64,000 nucleotides of DNA from Nocardia sp. alder85J. GTDB lineage: Bacteria; Actinomycetota; Actinomycetes; Mycobacteriales; Mycobacteriaceae. Positions 34,009 to 41,964 of the stretch are shown piece by piece (position 1 is the first letter of the stretch; each line of letters opens with the position of its first letter). Position numbers and translations under genes: made by a program. The notes beneath the pieces were generated by a model. The model saw nothing but the letters and a program-made list of their open reading frames with translations. It did no database searches and had not been told where the DNA came from. Where the stretch lies: assembly GCF_020176955.2 (NCBI RefSeq), contig NZ_JAIUCZ020000007.1, positions 124,001 through 188,000 on the forward strand, read 5' to 3'.

Positions 34009-35442
34009 TTATCCATCGTGAAACCCCGCTGTTACCGCTGCGGATTCGTGTCCGAAACCCTCTGTCCGAGGCCGAAATCCGATGGCATTACGGCCACCAC
34101 CGACAATTTGCCAGAATATTGCTATCAAGTCCCGCGGCGGATGTGCTGACGCGAGTGCCGGTGCCGCACGGTGGCCAGCGGACCGGGCGGCGCGGCGCCG
34201 ATCCACCAGCACGACACCGAGTCCGCACCCCGCCGCCACGGCCGCCGCGACCACTCCGGCGGTCCAGTGCTGCGCCACACCGGAGGAGCGGTACCAGTAC
34301 GGCGAGTACGCCAGCCGGCCGAAATACCGGCCCCGCATCGCCATTCCGGCCGACGGCACCACCAGCACCGCCAGCGCGACCACGATACTGGTCGGATAGA
34401 CCGGGGCAGCCGAGGCGAACGCGTACCCGACGGCGAATGTGGCTGCGGCACAGCCGAGTAGCGGCATCACGAAGCTGCGCGGCTCGATGACCGCGCCGAC
34501 GCTGCCCGCCAGGCCGAGCGCGACCAGCGCGATCGCGGCCCACCCCGGCGAGGGCCGCCGATGCCCGGCATACAGGCCGAGCGCGAGACAGCCGATCGGC
34601 ACCGGCAGCGCCCAGTCCGGCCGCGGCACCAGGACCAGCGCGCTACCGGCGGCCGAGAAGGCCACCGCGAGCAGCAGCGGTATCCCCTCGCGACCCGGCA
34701 GCACCAGCGCCGCCGCCACGGCCGCCAGCACCACCAGCCCGGTGGCGGCGACCACCACCGGGCTCCGATCGCCGGAGCGCACCAGCCATTCCGAGGTCAG
34801 CAGCACCCCGGGAATCACGATCACCGCGGCCAGCAACGGCCCGCTCGGGATGAGCCCGAGCGGGCTGTTCACGGAGTCGACATCGTGGCGATGGGTCACG
34901 ATCGCCGCCACCAGCAGGGCGCCCACCGCGGCCACCGCGAGCACCGACGGCGCCTGTAACATCACCAACTCGGTCGGCGACATCCCGGACCGGTCGATCG
35001 GGGATTCGGCGAGATCGCCGAGTTCGGCGCCGAGCAGCCCGCCGAAGAGATAGGCCGCCGCGGTCCGGTACCGCCGCCAGCCGACCGCGCCGATCGCACC
35101 GAGCAGCACGCCGCCGAAGATGGAGTCCAGGTAGTTCAGCGTGGTCAGCGATTCGGTGCCGGCGCCGTGCAGCAGCAACCGGTCCACCAGCAGCACGACC
35201 GTCGCGATCAGCGCGCCGATCCGGCCAGCGGGGTGGCCGAGGGTGACCGTGACCGCCACCGCGATCACCGCCGCGAACGAACCGGCGGCCGTGGCCCGGG
35301 GCACGTCGAAGATCATGAGATCCACCTGCAGCGGCCGGTCGGCCATCCAGGCGGATTTCAGTGGGATCGTCAACGTCAGCCCGGCGACCACGGCCGCCGA
35401 CCACACGGTGACCGTGTCGACGACGTCGCGTACCGCGCGCAC
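34009..35442 (-). CDS. Polytopic membrane protein A (paralog of 37209-38552)
   Basis: The 477-residue protein has about 11-12 hydrophobic helices. It aligns along its length with the product of 37209-38552: both have an opening R-x-x-x-x-x-x-T region before helix 1, 'NVPRS/DVPRA-AAG', a G-G-x-L-x-G-A block, 'TSEW', 'LPGxxG' followed by 'AAGSA-V-VP-P', 'GCxAAxFxxGY' and the late Y-S-x-x-W-Y-R motif with nearby 'RGR'. The GTG at 35442 is chosen because upstream codons lack GC bias; ATG at 35493 is an alternative. No transporter family recognised. It is divergent from the MtrA-like regulator, a probable controller. Function unknown. Confidence 0.75.
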   Translation of the reverse strand: MRAVRDVVDTVTVWSAAVVAGLTLTIPLKSAWMADRPLQVDLMIFDVPRATAAGSFAAVIAVAVTVTLGHPAGRIGALIATVVLLVDRLLLHGAGTESLTTLNYLDSIFGGVLLGAIGAVGWRRYRTAAAYLFGGLLGAELGDLAESPIDRSGMSPTELVMLQAPSVLAVAAVGALLVAAIVTHRHDVDSVNSPLGLIPSGPLLAAVIVIPGVLLTSEWLVRSGDRSPVVVAATGLVVLAAVAAALVLPGREGIPLLLAVAFSAAGSALVLVPRPDWALPVPIGCLALGLYAGHRRPSPGWAAIALVALGLAGSVGAVIEPRSFVMPLLGCAAATFAVGYAFASAAPVYPTSIVVALAVLVVPSAGMAMRGRYFGRLAYSPYWYRSSGVAQHWTAGVVAAAVAAGCGLGVVLVDRRRAARSAGHRAAPALASAHPPRDLIAIFWQIVGGGRNAIGFRPRTEGFGHESAAVTAGFHDG

Positions 35443-35708
35443 GACACCGAAGCTACCGGGAATACATGATTTGCCGATCGTTTGCCGTACCATCGGTGCG
35501 AAATTGATCCGCCGAAATATCATTTCTGTCGAATTAGAGTAACGACTCGGGATCAAATGGCCTCGTCGGACGTATTTTGGACCGCCGGAGGTTGCCTTTA
35601 CTCGGGTAACGAAACTAGCGTCGGTCACGACCAGGACATATTTGCCCCGCCGGTCCGGGTACGGGAGGAAAAACCGATACGGAGCGCGGCAGACAGAATG
35701 GAGTCGGT
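35443..35708. promoter_or_regulatory. Divergent promoter region with two GTAACG motifs
   Basis: The 266-base region between membrane protein A and the response regulator is clearly more A/T-rich than its surroundings. It contains GTAACG at 35539-35544 and 35606-35611, the second within TCGGGTAACG. MtrA-type regulators in actinobacteria bind GTAAC- or GTCACA-like repeats, so these may be sites for the adjacent regulator. The 67-bp spacing is unusual and binding is unproven. Confidence 0.35.
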
Positions 35709-36605
35709 GTGAGTCAACAAATCCGTCCCGGCACGCCCAGGTATCTACCGGATTACACGAAGTACGCGGAGACCGCCGAACCGGCAGGTCCCGACGTGAT
35801 GCTGCGGACCGCGACCGAACCGCGGCCCGTCGAGGATCTGAATCGCGGCGGCATTCGCATCACACACCGCCCGCAGATCCGCACCGCGATCGATGCCGGG
35901 CCGGTCCAGAATCGCGACCGTCAGGTCAAACCGCGGATCCTGATCGTCGACGACGATCTGGCGCTCACCGAAATGCTCACCATCGTGCTGGGCAAACAGG
36001 GGTACGAACCGTACGCCATCAACAACGGCGCCCAAGCGCTGGACGCGGTCCGCGATCTGCGGCCGGATCTGGTGCTGCTGGATCTGATGTTGCCGGGGAT
36101 GAACGGTGTGGACGTGTGCCGCACGCTGCGCGGTGAATCGGTCAATGTGCCGATTCTGATGCTCACCGCGAAGACCGACACCATCGACGTGGTGGTCGGC
36201 CTGGAATCCGGCGCCGACGACTACGTCGCCAAGCCGTTCAAGCCGAAGGAGCTCATCGCCCGCGTCCGCGCCCGCCTGCGCCGCGCCACCGACGAGCCGA
36301 TCGAGCAGCTGTCCATCGGCGACGTGGACATCGATGTGCCCGCGCACAAGGTGGTCCGCGGTGAGCGGATGATCTCGCTGACCCCGATCGAATTCGATCT
36401 GCTGGTCACCCTGGCCCGCAAGCCGAATCAGGTGTTCACCCGCGAGATGCTGCTGGAGCAGGTCTGGGGCTACCGGCATTCGGCCGATACCCGGCTGGTC
36501 AACGTGCACGTGCAGCGACTGCGCGCCAAGCTGGAGAAGGATCCGGACAACCCGGAGATCGTCGTCACCGTCCGCGGCGTCGGGTACAAGGCCGGTCCCC
36601 GGTAA
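35709..36605 (+). CDS. MtrA-like OmpR-family response regulator with N-terminal extension, no adjacent kinase
   Basis: The 298-residue protein has about 75 extra residues, Pro/Thr/Arg-rich and without recognised domain. A receiver follows at about 76-190 ('KPRILIVDDDLALTEMLTIVL', acceptor Asp125 in 'LVLLDLMLPG', Lys175 in 'AKPF'), then a winged-helix DNA-binding domain ('VRGERMISLTPIEFDLLVTLARKPNQVFTREMLLEQVWGYRH', 'VNVHVQRLRAKLEKDP'). Receiver and effector are nearly those of mycobacterial MtrA, but canonical mtrA is followed by mtrB and lpqB, whereas here an SRPBCC gene follows 3 bases later. GTG start supported by GGAG 6 bases upstream. Probably a second, kinase-less MtrA paralog; phosphodonor unknown. 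Confidence 0.85.
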   Translation: MSQQIRPGTPRYLPDYTKYAETAEPAGPDVMLRTATEPRPVEDLNRGGIRITHRPQIRTAIDAGPVQNRDRQVKPRILIVDDDLALTEMLTIVLGKQGYEPYAINNGAQALDAVRDLRPDLVLLDLMLPGMNGVDVCRTLRGESVNVPILMLTAKTDTIDVVVGLESGADDYVAKPFKPKELIARVRARLRRATDEPIEQLSIGDVDIDVPAHKVVRGERMISLTPIEFDLLVTLARKPNQVFTREMLLEQVWGYRHSADTRLVNVHVQRLRAKLEKDPDNPEIVVTVRGVGYKAGPR

Positions 36606-36608
36606 CCC

Positions 36609-37127
36609 ATGCCCGATTACGACACCTGGATCGTCGGCGACTGCAATACCGTCACCTTCGACGCCCCGGCCTACGCCGTGTTCGACCTCGTGACCCAGGC
36701 CCGGTTCTGGCCGGAGTGGCACGTGTCGAGTCACGGCATCGCCGGGGTGACCCAGCGGCCGTATCGGGTCGGCGACATCGTCTACGAATTCGGGCAGCTC
36801 GACGACGGCACCGAACACCATCTGGTGTGGCGCTGCGTCGAACAGGATTACGGCAGGGATTCCCTGCTGGTGGAGGAGACCCTCGGCGTCGGCCTGCGCT
36901 ACCGGCTGGTCGAGGACGACGCCGGGCACACCACCTTCACCCGCGGCACGCTGTACCACCCCGACTCCGCGCACGACGCGACCGCTCGCGCGCTGATCGC
37001 CGAGGCCAGCGCTGCGAGCGTACTCGGCATCCACCGGCACGTCGGAAGGCTGCTCGCCCGCGAGCGCGACAGCCTGCGGCAGGCCCCGGAGGCCGCGGCG
37101 GCCGCGCTGTACCGGCGCGGCGCCTGA
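36609..37127 (+). CDS. SRPBCC (START-like) family protein
   Basis: The 172-residue protein has the helix-grip pattern: 'CNTVTFDAPAYAVFDLVTQARFWPEWHVSSHGIAGVTQRPYRVGDIVYEF' in the first half, central strands ('GTEHHLVWRCVEQDYG', 'GLRYRLVEDDAGHTTFTRGTLYHP') and a long C-terminal helix closing the cavity. Such proteins bind lipids or polyketides, or act as cyclases or coenzyme-Q-binding factors. It starts 3 bases after the response-regulator stop, so it is co-translated, and may sense or carry the ligand relevant to that regulator. Specific role unknown. Confidence 0.8.
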   Translation: MPDYDTWIVGDCNTVTFDAPAYAVFDLVTQARFWPEWHVSSHGIAGVTQRPYRVGDIVYEFGQLDDGTEHHLVWRCVEQDYGRDSLLVEETLGVGLRYRLVEDDAGHTTFTRGTLYHPDSAHDATARALIAEASAASVLGIHRHVGRLLARERDSLRQAPEAAAAALYRRGA

Positions 37128-37215
37128 GGCGGTATCAACACAGGGCGCGACGCGGTATCGACACAGGGCGCGAGGCGGTATCGACACAGGGCGCGAGGCG
37201 GTATCGCCTCAGGCG
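37121..37215. repeat. 23-bp tandem repeat with inverted ends in convergent gap
   Basis: GGTATC recurs at 37131, 37154, 37177 and 37200, an exact 23-bp period; the unit reads GCGGTATCGACACAGGGCG followed by CGAG with one or two substitutions in the first copy. The array is framed by CGCCTGAGGCG (37121-37131) and its reverse complement CGCCTCAGGCG (37205-37215). Each frame element is itself a 5-bp dyad and includes the stop codon of the converging gene. It may work as a terminator or protein-binding array. Confidence 0.85.
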
Positions 37216-38552
37216 AACTTGCCGCCCGGTGCCCGGCCCGGCAGCCGCCGGACATGCCCCACGGCGATCGGCCGCAGATGCCGGACCAGCAGGATGCCGA
37301 GCAGGCCGGCGAGGGTGACCGCGATGGCCGTGATCGGCGGCAACAGCCCTTCGGTCCGGTTCGGATCGCGATACCAGTTCAGCGAGTAGCCGACCGTGCC
37401 GTTCTCCCGGCCCCGCAGGGCCACGATCATGCCGGGCGCCACCACGGTCACGATGCCCAGCACCATGCCCGAGACGGTGTGCGGCAATGCTGCGCCGAAG
37501 CCGTAGCCGAGAACGAATGCCGTTGCGAGACAACCGATCACCGGCAGCACCAGATAGGTGTGCGCGATACCGCAGGTGAGTGTGGCGAACAGCGCCAGCG
37601 CGGTGGCCAGCACGGCCGCCACCAGTGGCGCCGACCGGCGCCGCCCGATCAGGAAGCCGGCCGCGACGGTCGGGATGGCCAGCGGCGCGACCCAGAGCGG
37701 ATGGGGCACGGCCACCACCGCACTGCCCGCCGCCGCGATCGCGGTGGCCAGCACCATCAGGGTGCCGTCCTGCCCCGGCAACAGCAGCGCCGCCACCACC
37801 GCGGCCGCGACCGGCACCACGATCGCGGCCACCAGGCCGGGCGCGCCCAGGTCGTAGCGGGCGGTCCATTCCGAGGTGACCGTGATGACGCTGAGCATCA
37901 GCGCGCCGGCCAGGATCGGCACCAGCGGGATGCCGCTGATCACGGTGCTCTCGGACACGATCGGGGCCTGATTGCGATGCCAGTACAGACCGGCTCCGAT
38001 CAGCAGGACCGCCGCCACCGACAACCACAGCGGCGGCGCGCCGGTGAGCAGCCAGTGCCACGGCGACTCCAGCTCCGTCGGCCCCGGCGGCTGGATCTGA
38101 TCGCCGATGACGATTCCGGACAGGATGCCGATGGTGTACGCGGTGCTCAGGCCGGGCCGCCGCAGGGTCGCCGCCGCCAGGGCGCCGATCAGGATGCCGC
38201 CCATGATGCATTCGATGAAGCTGAGCATCGCCAGCGAACCACTGCTGACCGAACCCTGCACCGCGGCCGCGCCGATCAGCAGCACCGCGGCACTGGCGAA
38301 GGACGCACTCCACGCCACCCTCGCGCCGAAGACCACCGCGTAGACCGCCGCCACCACGGCCAGCATCGCGCCGGCCGCGGCCGAGCGGGGCACGTTCAGC
38401 ACCGTGAGGCTGAACTCGAGGGCCGAGGTGTTGCCCATCATGCGGGGATCCAGCGGGACCATCAGCGACATGCTCGCCACCACCGCACCGCAGAACGCGG
38501 CGGCGGTCTCGATGATTCGCCGGGCCTCGGACCCGGCAACCGGCGTCGTCAT
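37209..38552 (-). CDS. Polytopic membrane protein B (paralog of 34009-35442)
   Basis: The 447-residue protein has about 11-12 hydrophobic helices and a basic C-terminal tail ('VRHLRPIAVGHVRRLPGR'). It shares the motif order of membrane protein A, including 'VLNVPRSAAAGA', 'IMGGILIGALAA', 'VTSEW', 'LLPGQDG', 'AAGSAVVAVPHPLW', 'GCLATAFVLGYGF' and 'VGYSLNWYRDP'. The ATG at 38552 has GGAGAGG 8 bases upstream. Both copies face the MtrA-like regulator module from opposite sides, which suggests a duplicated component under shared control. Family and transport substrate are not recognised. Confidence 0.78.
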   Translation of the reverse strand: MTTPVAGSEARRIIETAAAFCGAVVASMSLMVPLDPRMMGNTSALEFSLTVLNVPRSAAAGAMLAVVAAVYAVVFGARVAWSASFASAAVLLIGAAAVQGSVSSGSLAMLSFIECIMGGILIGALAAATLRRPGLSTAYTIGILSGIVIGDQIQPPGPTELESPWHWLLTGAPPLWLSVAAVLLIGAGLYWHRNQAPIVSESTVISGIPLVPILAGALMLSVITVTSEWTARYDLGAPGLVAAIVVPVAAAVVAALLLPGQDGTLMVLATAIAAAGSAVVAVPHPLWVAPLAIPTVAAGFLIGRRRSAPLVAAVLATALALFATLTCGIAHTYLVLPVIGCLATAFVLGYGFGAALPHTVSGMVLGIVTVVAPGMIVALRGRENGTVGYSLNWYRDPNRTEGLLPPITAIAVTLAGLLGILLVRHLRPIAVGHVRRLPGRAPGGKFA

Positions 38553-38686
38553 CGCATCGACCTCTCCGAGCGTTCGCTGTCGTTCCGGCACTGCCGTACG
38601 AAGATCGGCAGGTCTCCAGACAACACGACGACACGAGCGGCGGCAACGCCGGAAACCGTTCCGTGACAACGGCTTGCCTCTGTCAA

Positions 38687-40303
38687 CTAGTGCTGATCGC
38701 CCGGATTCGCAACGCGATTGTGACCGGGCAGCATCTCATCGGCTATCACGGCCAGATGCAGGGACACCCGGATATCGGGATCGTCCAGATCCACCCCGAG
38801 CAGTGCGGAGATCTTCGCCAGCCGGTCGTAGAACGCGGGCCGGGACAGGCCGAGGGCGGCGGCGGCCTCGGATTTGTTGCCCGGGAAACGCAGCAGCGCG
38901 CGCAGGGCCGCCATCAGGTCCCCGGCGTAGCGACGGTCGTATTCGCGCAACGGGCGCAGCTCACGATCGACGAACAGGCTCAACCGCTCGTCGTCGCCGA
39001 GGACGGTCAGCAGGCCGCGGACGTGGACGTCGTCGATGCGGTGCACCACCCGGCCGGAGGACTCCTGCGGCACCGATTCGGCCACATGCCGGGCCTCCTT
39101 CAGGGTCCGGTCGGCCAGATTGATCTGCGTCACCGTCCGGCCGACGCCCAGCACCACCGGATGCCGCCGGGCCACCCGGTCGGCGAGTTCGTCGACCGCC
39201 GACCGGGCGTCGGCCGATCCGGCGATCGACAGCAGCGCCCGGATCTCCCCCTCCACCGTGGCGATCAGGACCGGCACCGCCAACTCGTGCGCGGCGCGCA
39301 CGACCGCGGCGATGACATCGTCGGCCAGCGACGAGGGCGGGCCGCCGGGGCGGTCCATCGGCAGCACCGGGCGCACGGTCACGCCGACGAACACCCGCCC
39401 GGACACCTCCAGGCCCAGCACCTCGCAGCGCTGCGCCAGATCGGGGGCGTCCGGGTCGGTCAGCAGGGCCAGCAGCAGTTCGTGGTGGGTGCGGCGGACC
39501 AGGCCGCTGCGATTCTGGTCGTGCAGCCGGTACATGGCCAGCGCGGCGGCGGCCCGCTCGATCATCGCGATCAGCCGTTGCGACGGCGGGCCCGGCACCT
39601 GCAACACCAGCCGGCCCCAGCCGCGGTCGCGACGGCCCAGCCGGGTGACCAGCCAGCCGCCGGCCTCGTGCCACAGCGTGCGGCTGGTCGTCTCCACCGC
39701 CCGGGAGCGGGCCTGCCAGTTGACCAGGAATTCCGCGATGTCGGCGCTGCCGGAGCGGTAGTCGACCACCCGGTGCTGTTCGTCCTCCAGCACCACCGCG
39801 GCCCCGGACAACTGCTGCACCGCGTCCAGGATCTGCGCCGGGCCCGCCTCGGCGATGCCGAGTTCGGTGAAGGTGTCGTGCACCCGCTGCGCCTCGCGCA
39901 ACTCCTCCAGCTGCTGCTCCACGATGCGCTCGCCGACGGATTGGGTCACCGCGGCGAAACTGGTCTCCCGGGCCAGCGCGATCAGCGGCAGCCCGCGGGC
40001 GTCACAGGCCGACACCAGCGCGCGCGGCACCGCCGTCCAGCGCCGGCCCAGTTCGACCACCAGCCCGGCGACGCCGCGGGCCACCAGACTGGCGACGAAC
40101 TCGTCCAGCCCGTCGGCGCTCTCGGGTAACGCGATACCGGTAGTGAGGACCAGGTCACCGGCGCGCAACAGCGGTGCGACATCGGCCAGTTCGGTGGCGT
40201 GCACCCAACGGACCTGGCCGTCGGCGCCGGACCGGCCGCCGACCAGGACGGCGCCACCGGCCCGCAGCACCGGCATGCGGAGGACGTCGCGAATTGTGAG
40301 CAA
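38687..40303 (-). CDS. PucR-family transcriptional regulator
   Basis: The 538-residue protein begins with a PucR ligand domain ('MLTIRDVLRMPVLRAGGAVLVGG', 'WVHATELADVAPLLRAGDLVLTTGIALP', 'ARGVAGLVVELGRRW'), continues with a GGDEF-like degenerate middle region ('VLGVGRTVTQINLADRTLKEARHVAE') and ends in the PucR C-terminal HTH ('LRALLRFPGNKSEAAAALGLSRPAFYDRLAKISALLGVDLDDPDIRVSLHLAV'). Such proteins regulate purine, amino-acid or amine catabolism. It is divergent from the mmsA-aminotransferase operon, 143 bases away, and is its likely activator. Confidence 0.9.
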   Translation of the reverse strand: MLTIRDVLRMPVLRAGGAVLVGGRSGADGQVRWVHATELADVAPLLRAGDLVLTTGIALPESADGLDEFVASLVARGVAGLVVELGRRWTAVPRALVSACDARGLPLIALARETSFAAVTQSVGERIVEQQLEELREAQRVHDTFTELGIAEAGPAQILDAVQQLSGAAVVLEDEQHRVVDYRSGSADIAEFLVNWQARSRAVETTSRTLWHEAGGWLVTRLGRRDRGWGRLVLQVPGPPSQRLIAMIERAAAALAMYRLHDQNRSGLVRRTHHELLLALLTDPDAPDLAQRCEVLGLEVSGRVFVGVTVRPVLPMDRPGGPPSSLADDVIAAVVRAAHELAVPVLIATVEGEIRALLSIAGSADARSAVDELADRVARRHPVVLGVGRTVTQINLADRTLKEARHVAESVPQESSGRVVHRIDDVHVRGLLTVLGDDERLSLFVDRELRPLREYDRRYAGDLMAALRALLRFPGNKSEAAAALGLSRPAFYDRLAKISALLGVDLDDPDIRVSLHLAVIADEMLPGHNRVANPGDQH

Positions 40304-40446
40304 TCGAGCACCCCGGCTACATACTGTCGGAACAACGCGGTCCGATCCTACAGTCTGTACCTCGCCTCCCGGCCCGCCGCGGGCGACAATCGAGGCGGTA
40401 GGACCGTCCCCGCGACGTGTCTCGCGACTAGCGAAGAGAGCCCGAC

Positions 40447-41964
40447 ATGAGCAATCCGATCGTCCACTGGGTGGATGGCGCCGCGTTCACCGGAACCGCC
40501 GACAACTGGGCCGATGTCACCAATCCGGCCACCGGCGCGGTGAGCGGACGGGTCGCGCTGGCGAACGAGGCCGACGCGAAGACCGTCATCGACGCCGCCG
40601 TCCGGGCGAGCGCGGGCTGGGCGGGCACCTCACTGGCCCGCCGCACCCAGATCCTGTTCGCCTTCCGCGAGTTGCTCAACGCCCGCAAGGACGAGTTGGC
40701 GCAGCTCATCACCGCCGAGCACGGCAAGGTGCACTCCGACGCGCTCGGCGAGATCGCCCGCGGCCTGGAGGTCGTCGAATTCGCCACCGGTATCGCGCAT
40801 CTGCTCAAGGGCGGGCAGTCGCCGAACGTCTCCACCGGGCACGACGTGCATTCGCGCCGGGAGCCGCTGGGCGTGGTCGGCATCATCAGCCCGTTCAACT
40901 TCCCGGCCATGGTGCCGATGTGGTTCTTCCCGATCGCGCTGGCCGCGGGCAACGCGGTGGTGCTCAAGCCGTCGGAGAAGGATCCCTCGGCCGCGCTGTG
41001 GCTGGCGGGGCTGTGGAAGGCCGCGGGCCTGCCCGACGGCGTGTTCAACGTGTTGCAGGGTGACAAGACCGCCGTCGACGCGCTGCTGACCAGCCCGGAC
41101 ATCAAGGCGATCAGCTTCGTGGGGTCCACCCCGATCGCGCAGTACGTGTACGAGAACGCCGCGCGCAACGGCAAGCGGGTGCAGGCCCTCGGGGGCGCCA
41201 AGAACCACATGGTGGTGCTGCCCGACGCCGATCTGGACCTGGCCGCCGACGCCGCGGTCAACGCCGGCTACGGCTCCGCCGGCGAGCGCTGCATGGCGGT
41301 GTCGGTGCTGGTCGCGGTCGACCCGATCGGTGACGAGCTGGTCGCCAAGATCGCCGAGCGCACCGGCCGCGTCGTCGTCGGCGACGGCGCCAAGGGGTAC
41401 GCGGAGAAGGAAGCGGACATGGGCCCGCTGGTCACCCGCGCGCACCGGGACAAGGTGGCGGGCTTCATCGAATCCGGCGAGAAGGCCGGCGCCAAGGTCG
41501 TCGTCGACGGCCGCGACGTGCAGGCCCGCGGCGGCGCCGACGGCTTCTGGCTGGGCCCGACCCTGTTCGACAACGTCACCCCGGACATGGAGGTCTACAC
41601 CGAGGAGATCTTCGGACCGGTGCTGTCGGTGGTCCGCGCGAGCAGCTACGACGAGGCGGTGGCACTGATCAACGCCAACAAGTACGGTAACGGCACCGCG
41701 ATCTTCACCAACGACGGTGGTGCGGCCCGGCGCTTCGAACAGGACGTCCAGGTCGGCATGATCGGCGTCAACGTCCCGATCCCGGTGCCGGTCGGCTACT
41801 ACTCGTTCGGTGGCTGGAAGTCGTCGCTGTTCGGCGACTCGCACGCCTACGGTCCGGAGGGTGTGCACTTCTTCACCCGTGCCAAGGTGGTCACGACCCG
41901 CTGGATCGATCCGTCCAACCGCCCCGAGGGCGGCCTGAACCTGGGATTCCCCCGCAATGACTGA
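40447..41964 (+). CDS. mmsA: CoA-acylating methylmalonate-semialdehyde dehydrogenase
   Basis: The 505-residue aldehyde dehydrogenase shows 'HWVDGAAFTGTADNWADVTNPATG', 'SRREPLGVVGIISPFNFPAMVPMWFFPIALAAGNAVVLKPSEKDPS', 'ISFVGSTPIAQYVYENAARNGKRVQALGGAKNHMVVLPDADLD', the catalytic Cys282 in 'GSAGERCMAVSV', and 'GMIGVNVPIPVPVGYYSFGGWKSSLFGD'. The last block and the PMWFFP segment are diagnostic of MmsA-type enzymes, which convert (methyl)malonate semialdehyde to propionyl- or acetyl-CoA with NAD. It overlaps the aminotransferase start by 8 bases, linking transamination of beta-alanine or beta-aminoisobutyrate to semialdehyde oxidation. Confidence 0.92.
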   Translation: MSNPIVHWVDGAAFTGTADNWADVTNPATGAVSGRVALANEADAKTVIDAAVRASAGWAGTSLARRTQILFAFRELLNARKDELAQLITAEHGKVHSDALGEIARGLEVVEFATGIAHLLKGGQSPNVSTGHDVHSRREPLGVVGIISPFNFPAMVPMWFFPIALAAGNAVVLKPSEKDPSAALWLAGLWKAAGLPDGVFNVLQGDKTAVDALLTSPDIKAISFVGSTPIAQYVYENAARNGKRVQALGGAKNHMVVLPDADLDLAADAAVNAGYGSAGERCMAVSVLVAVDPIGDELVAKIAERTGRVVVGDGAKGYAEKEADMGPLVTRAHRDKVAGFIESGEKAGAKVVVDGRDVQARGGADGFWLGPTLFDNVTPDMEVYTEEIFGPVLSVVRASSYDEAVALINANKYGNGTAIFTNDGGAARRFEQDVQVGMIGVNVPIPVPVGYYSFGGWKSSLFGDSHAYGPEGVHFFTRAKVVTTRWIDPSNRPEGGLNLGFPRND

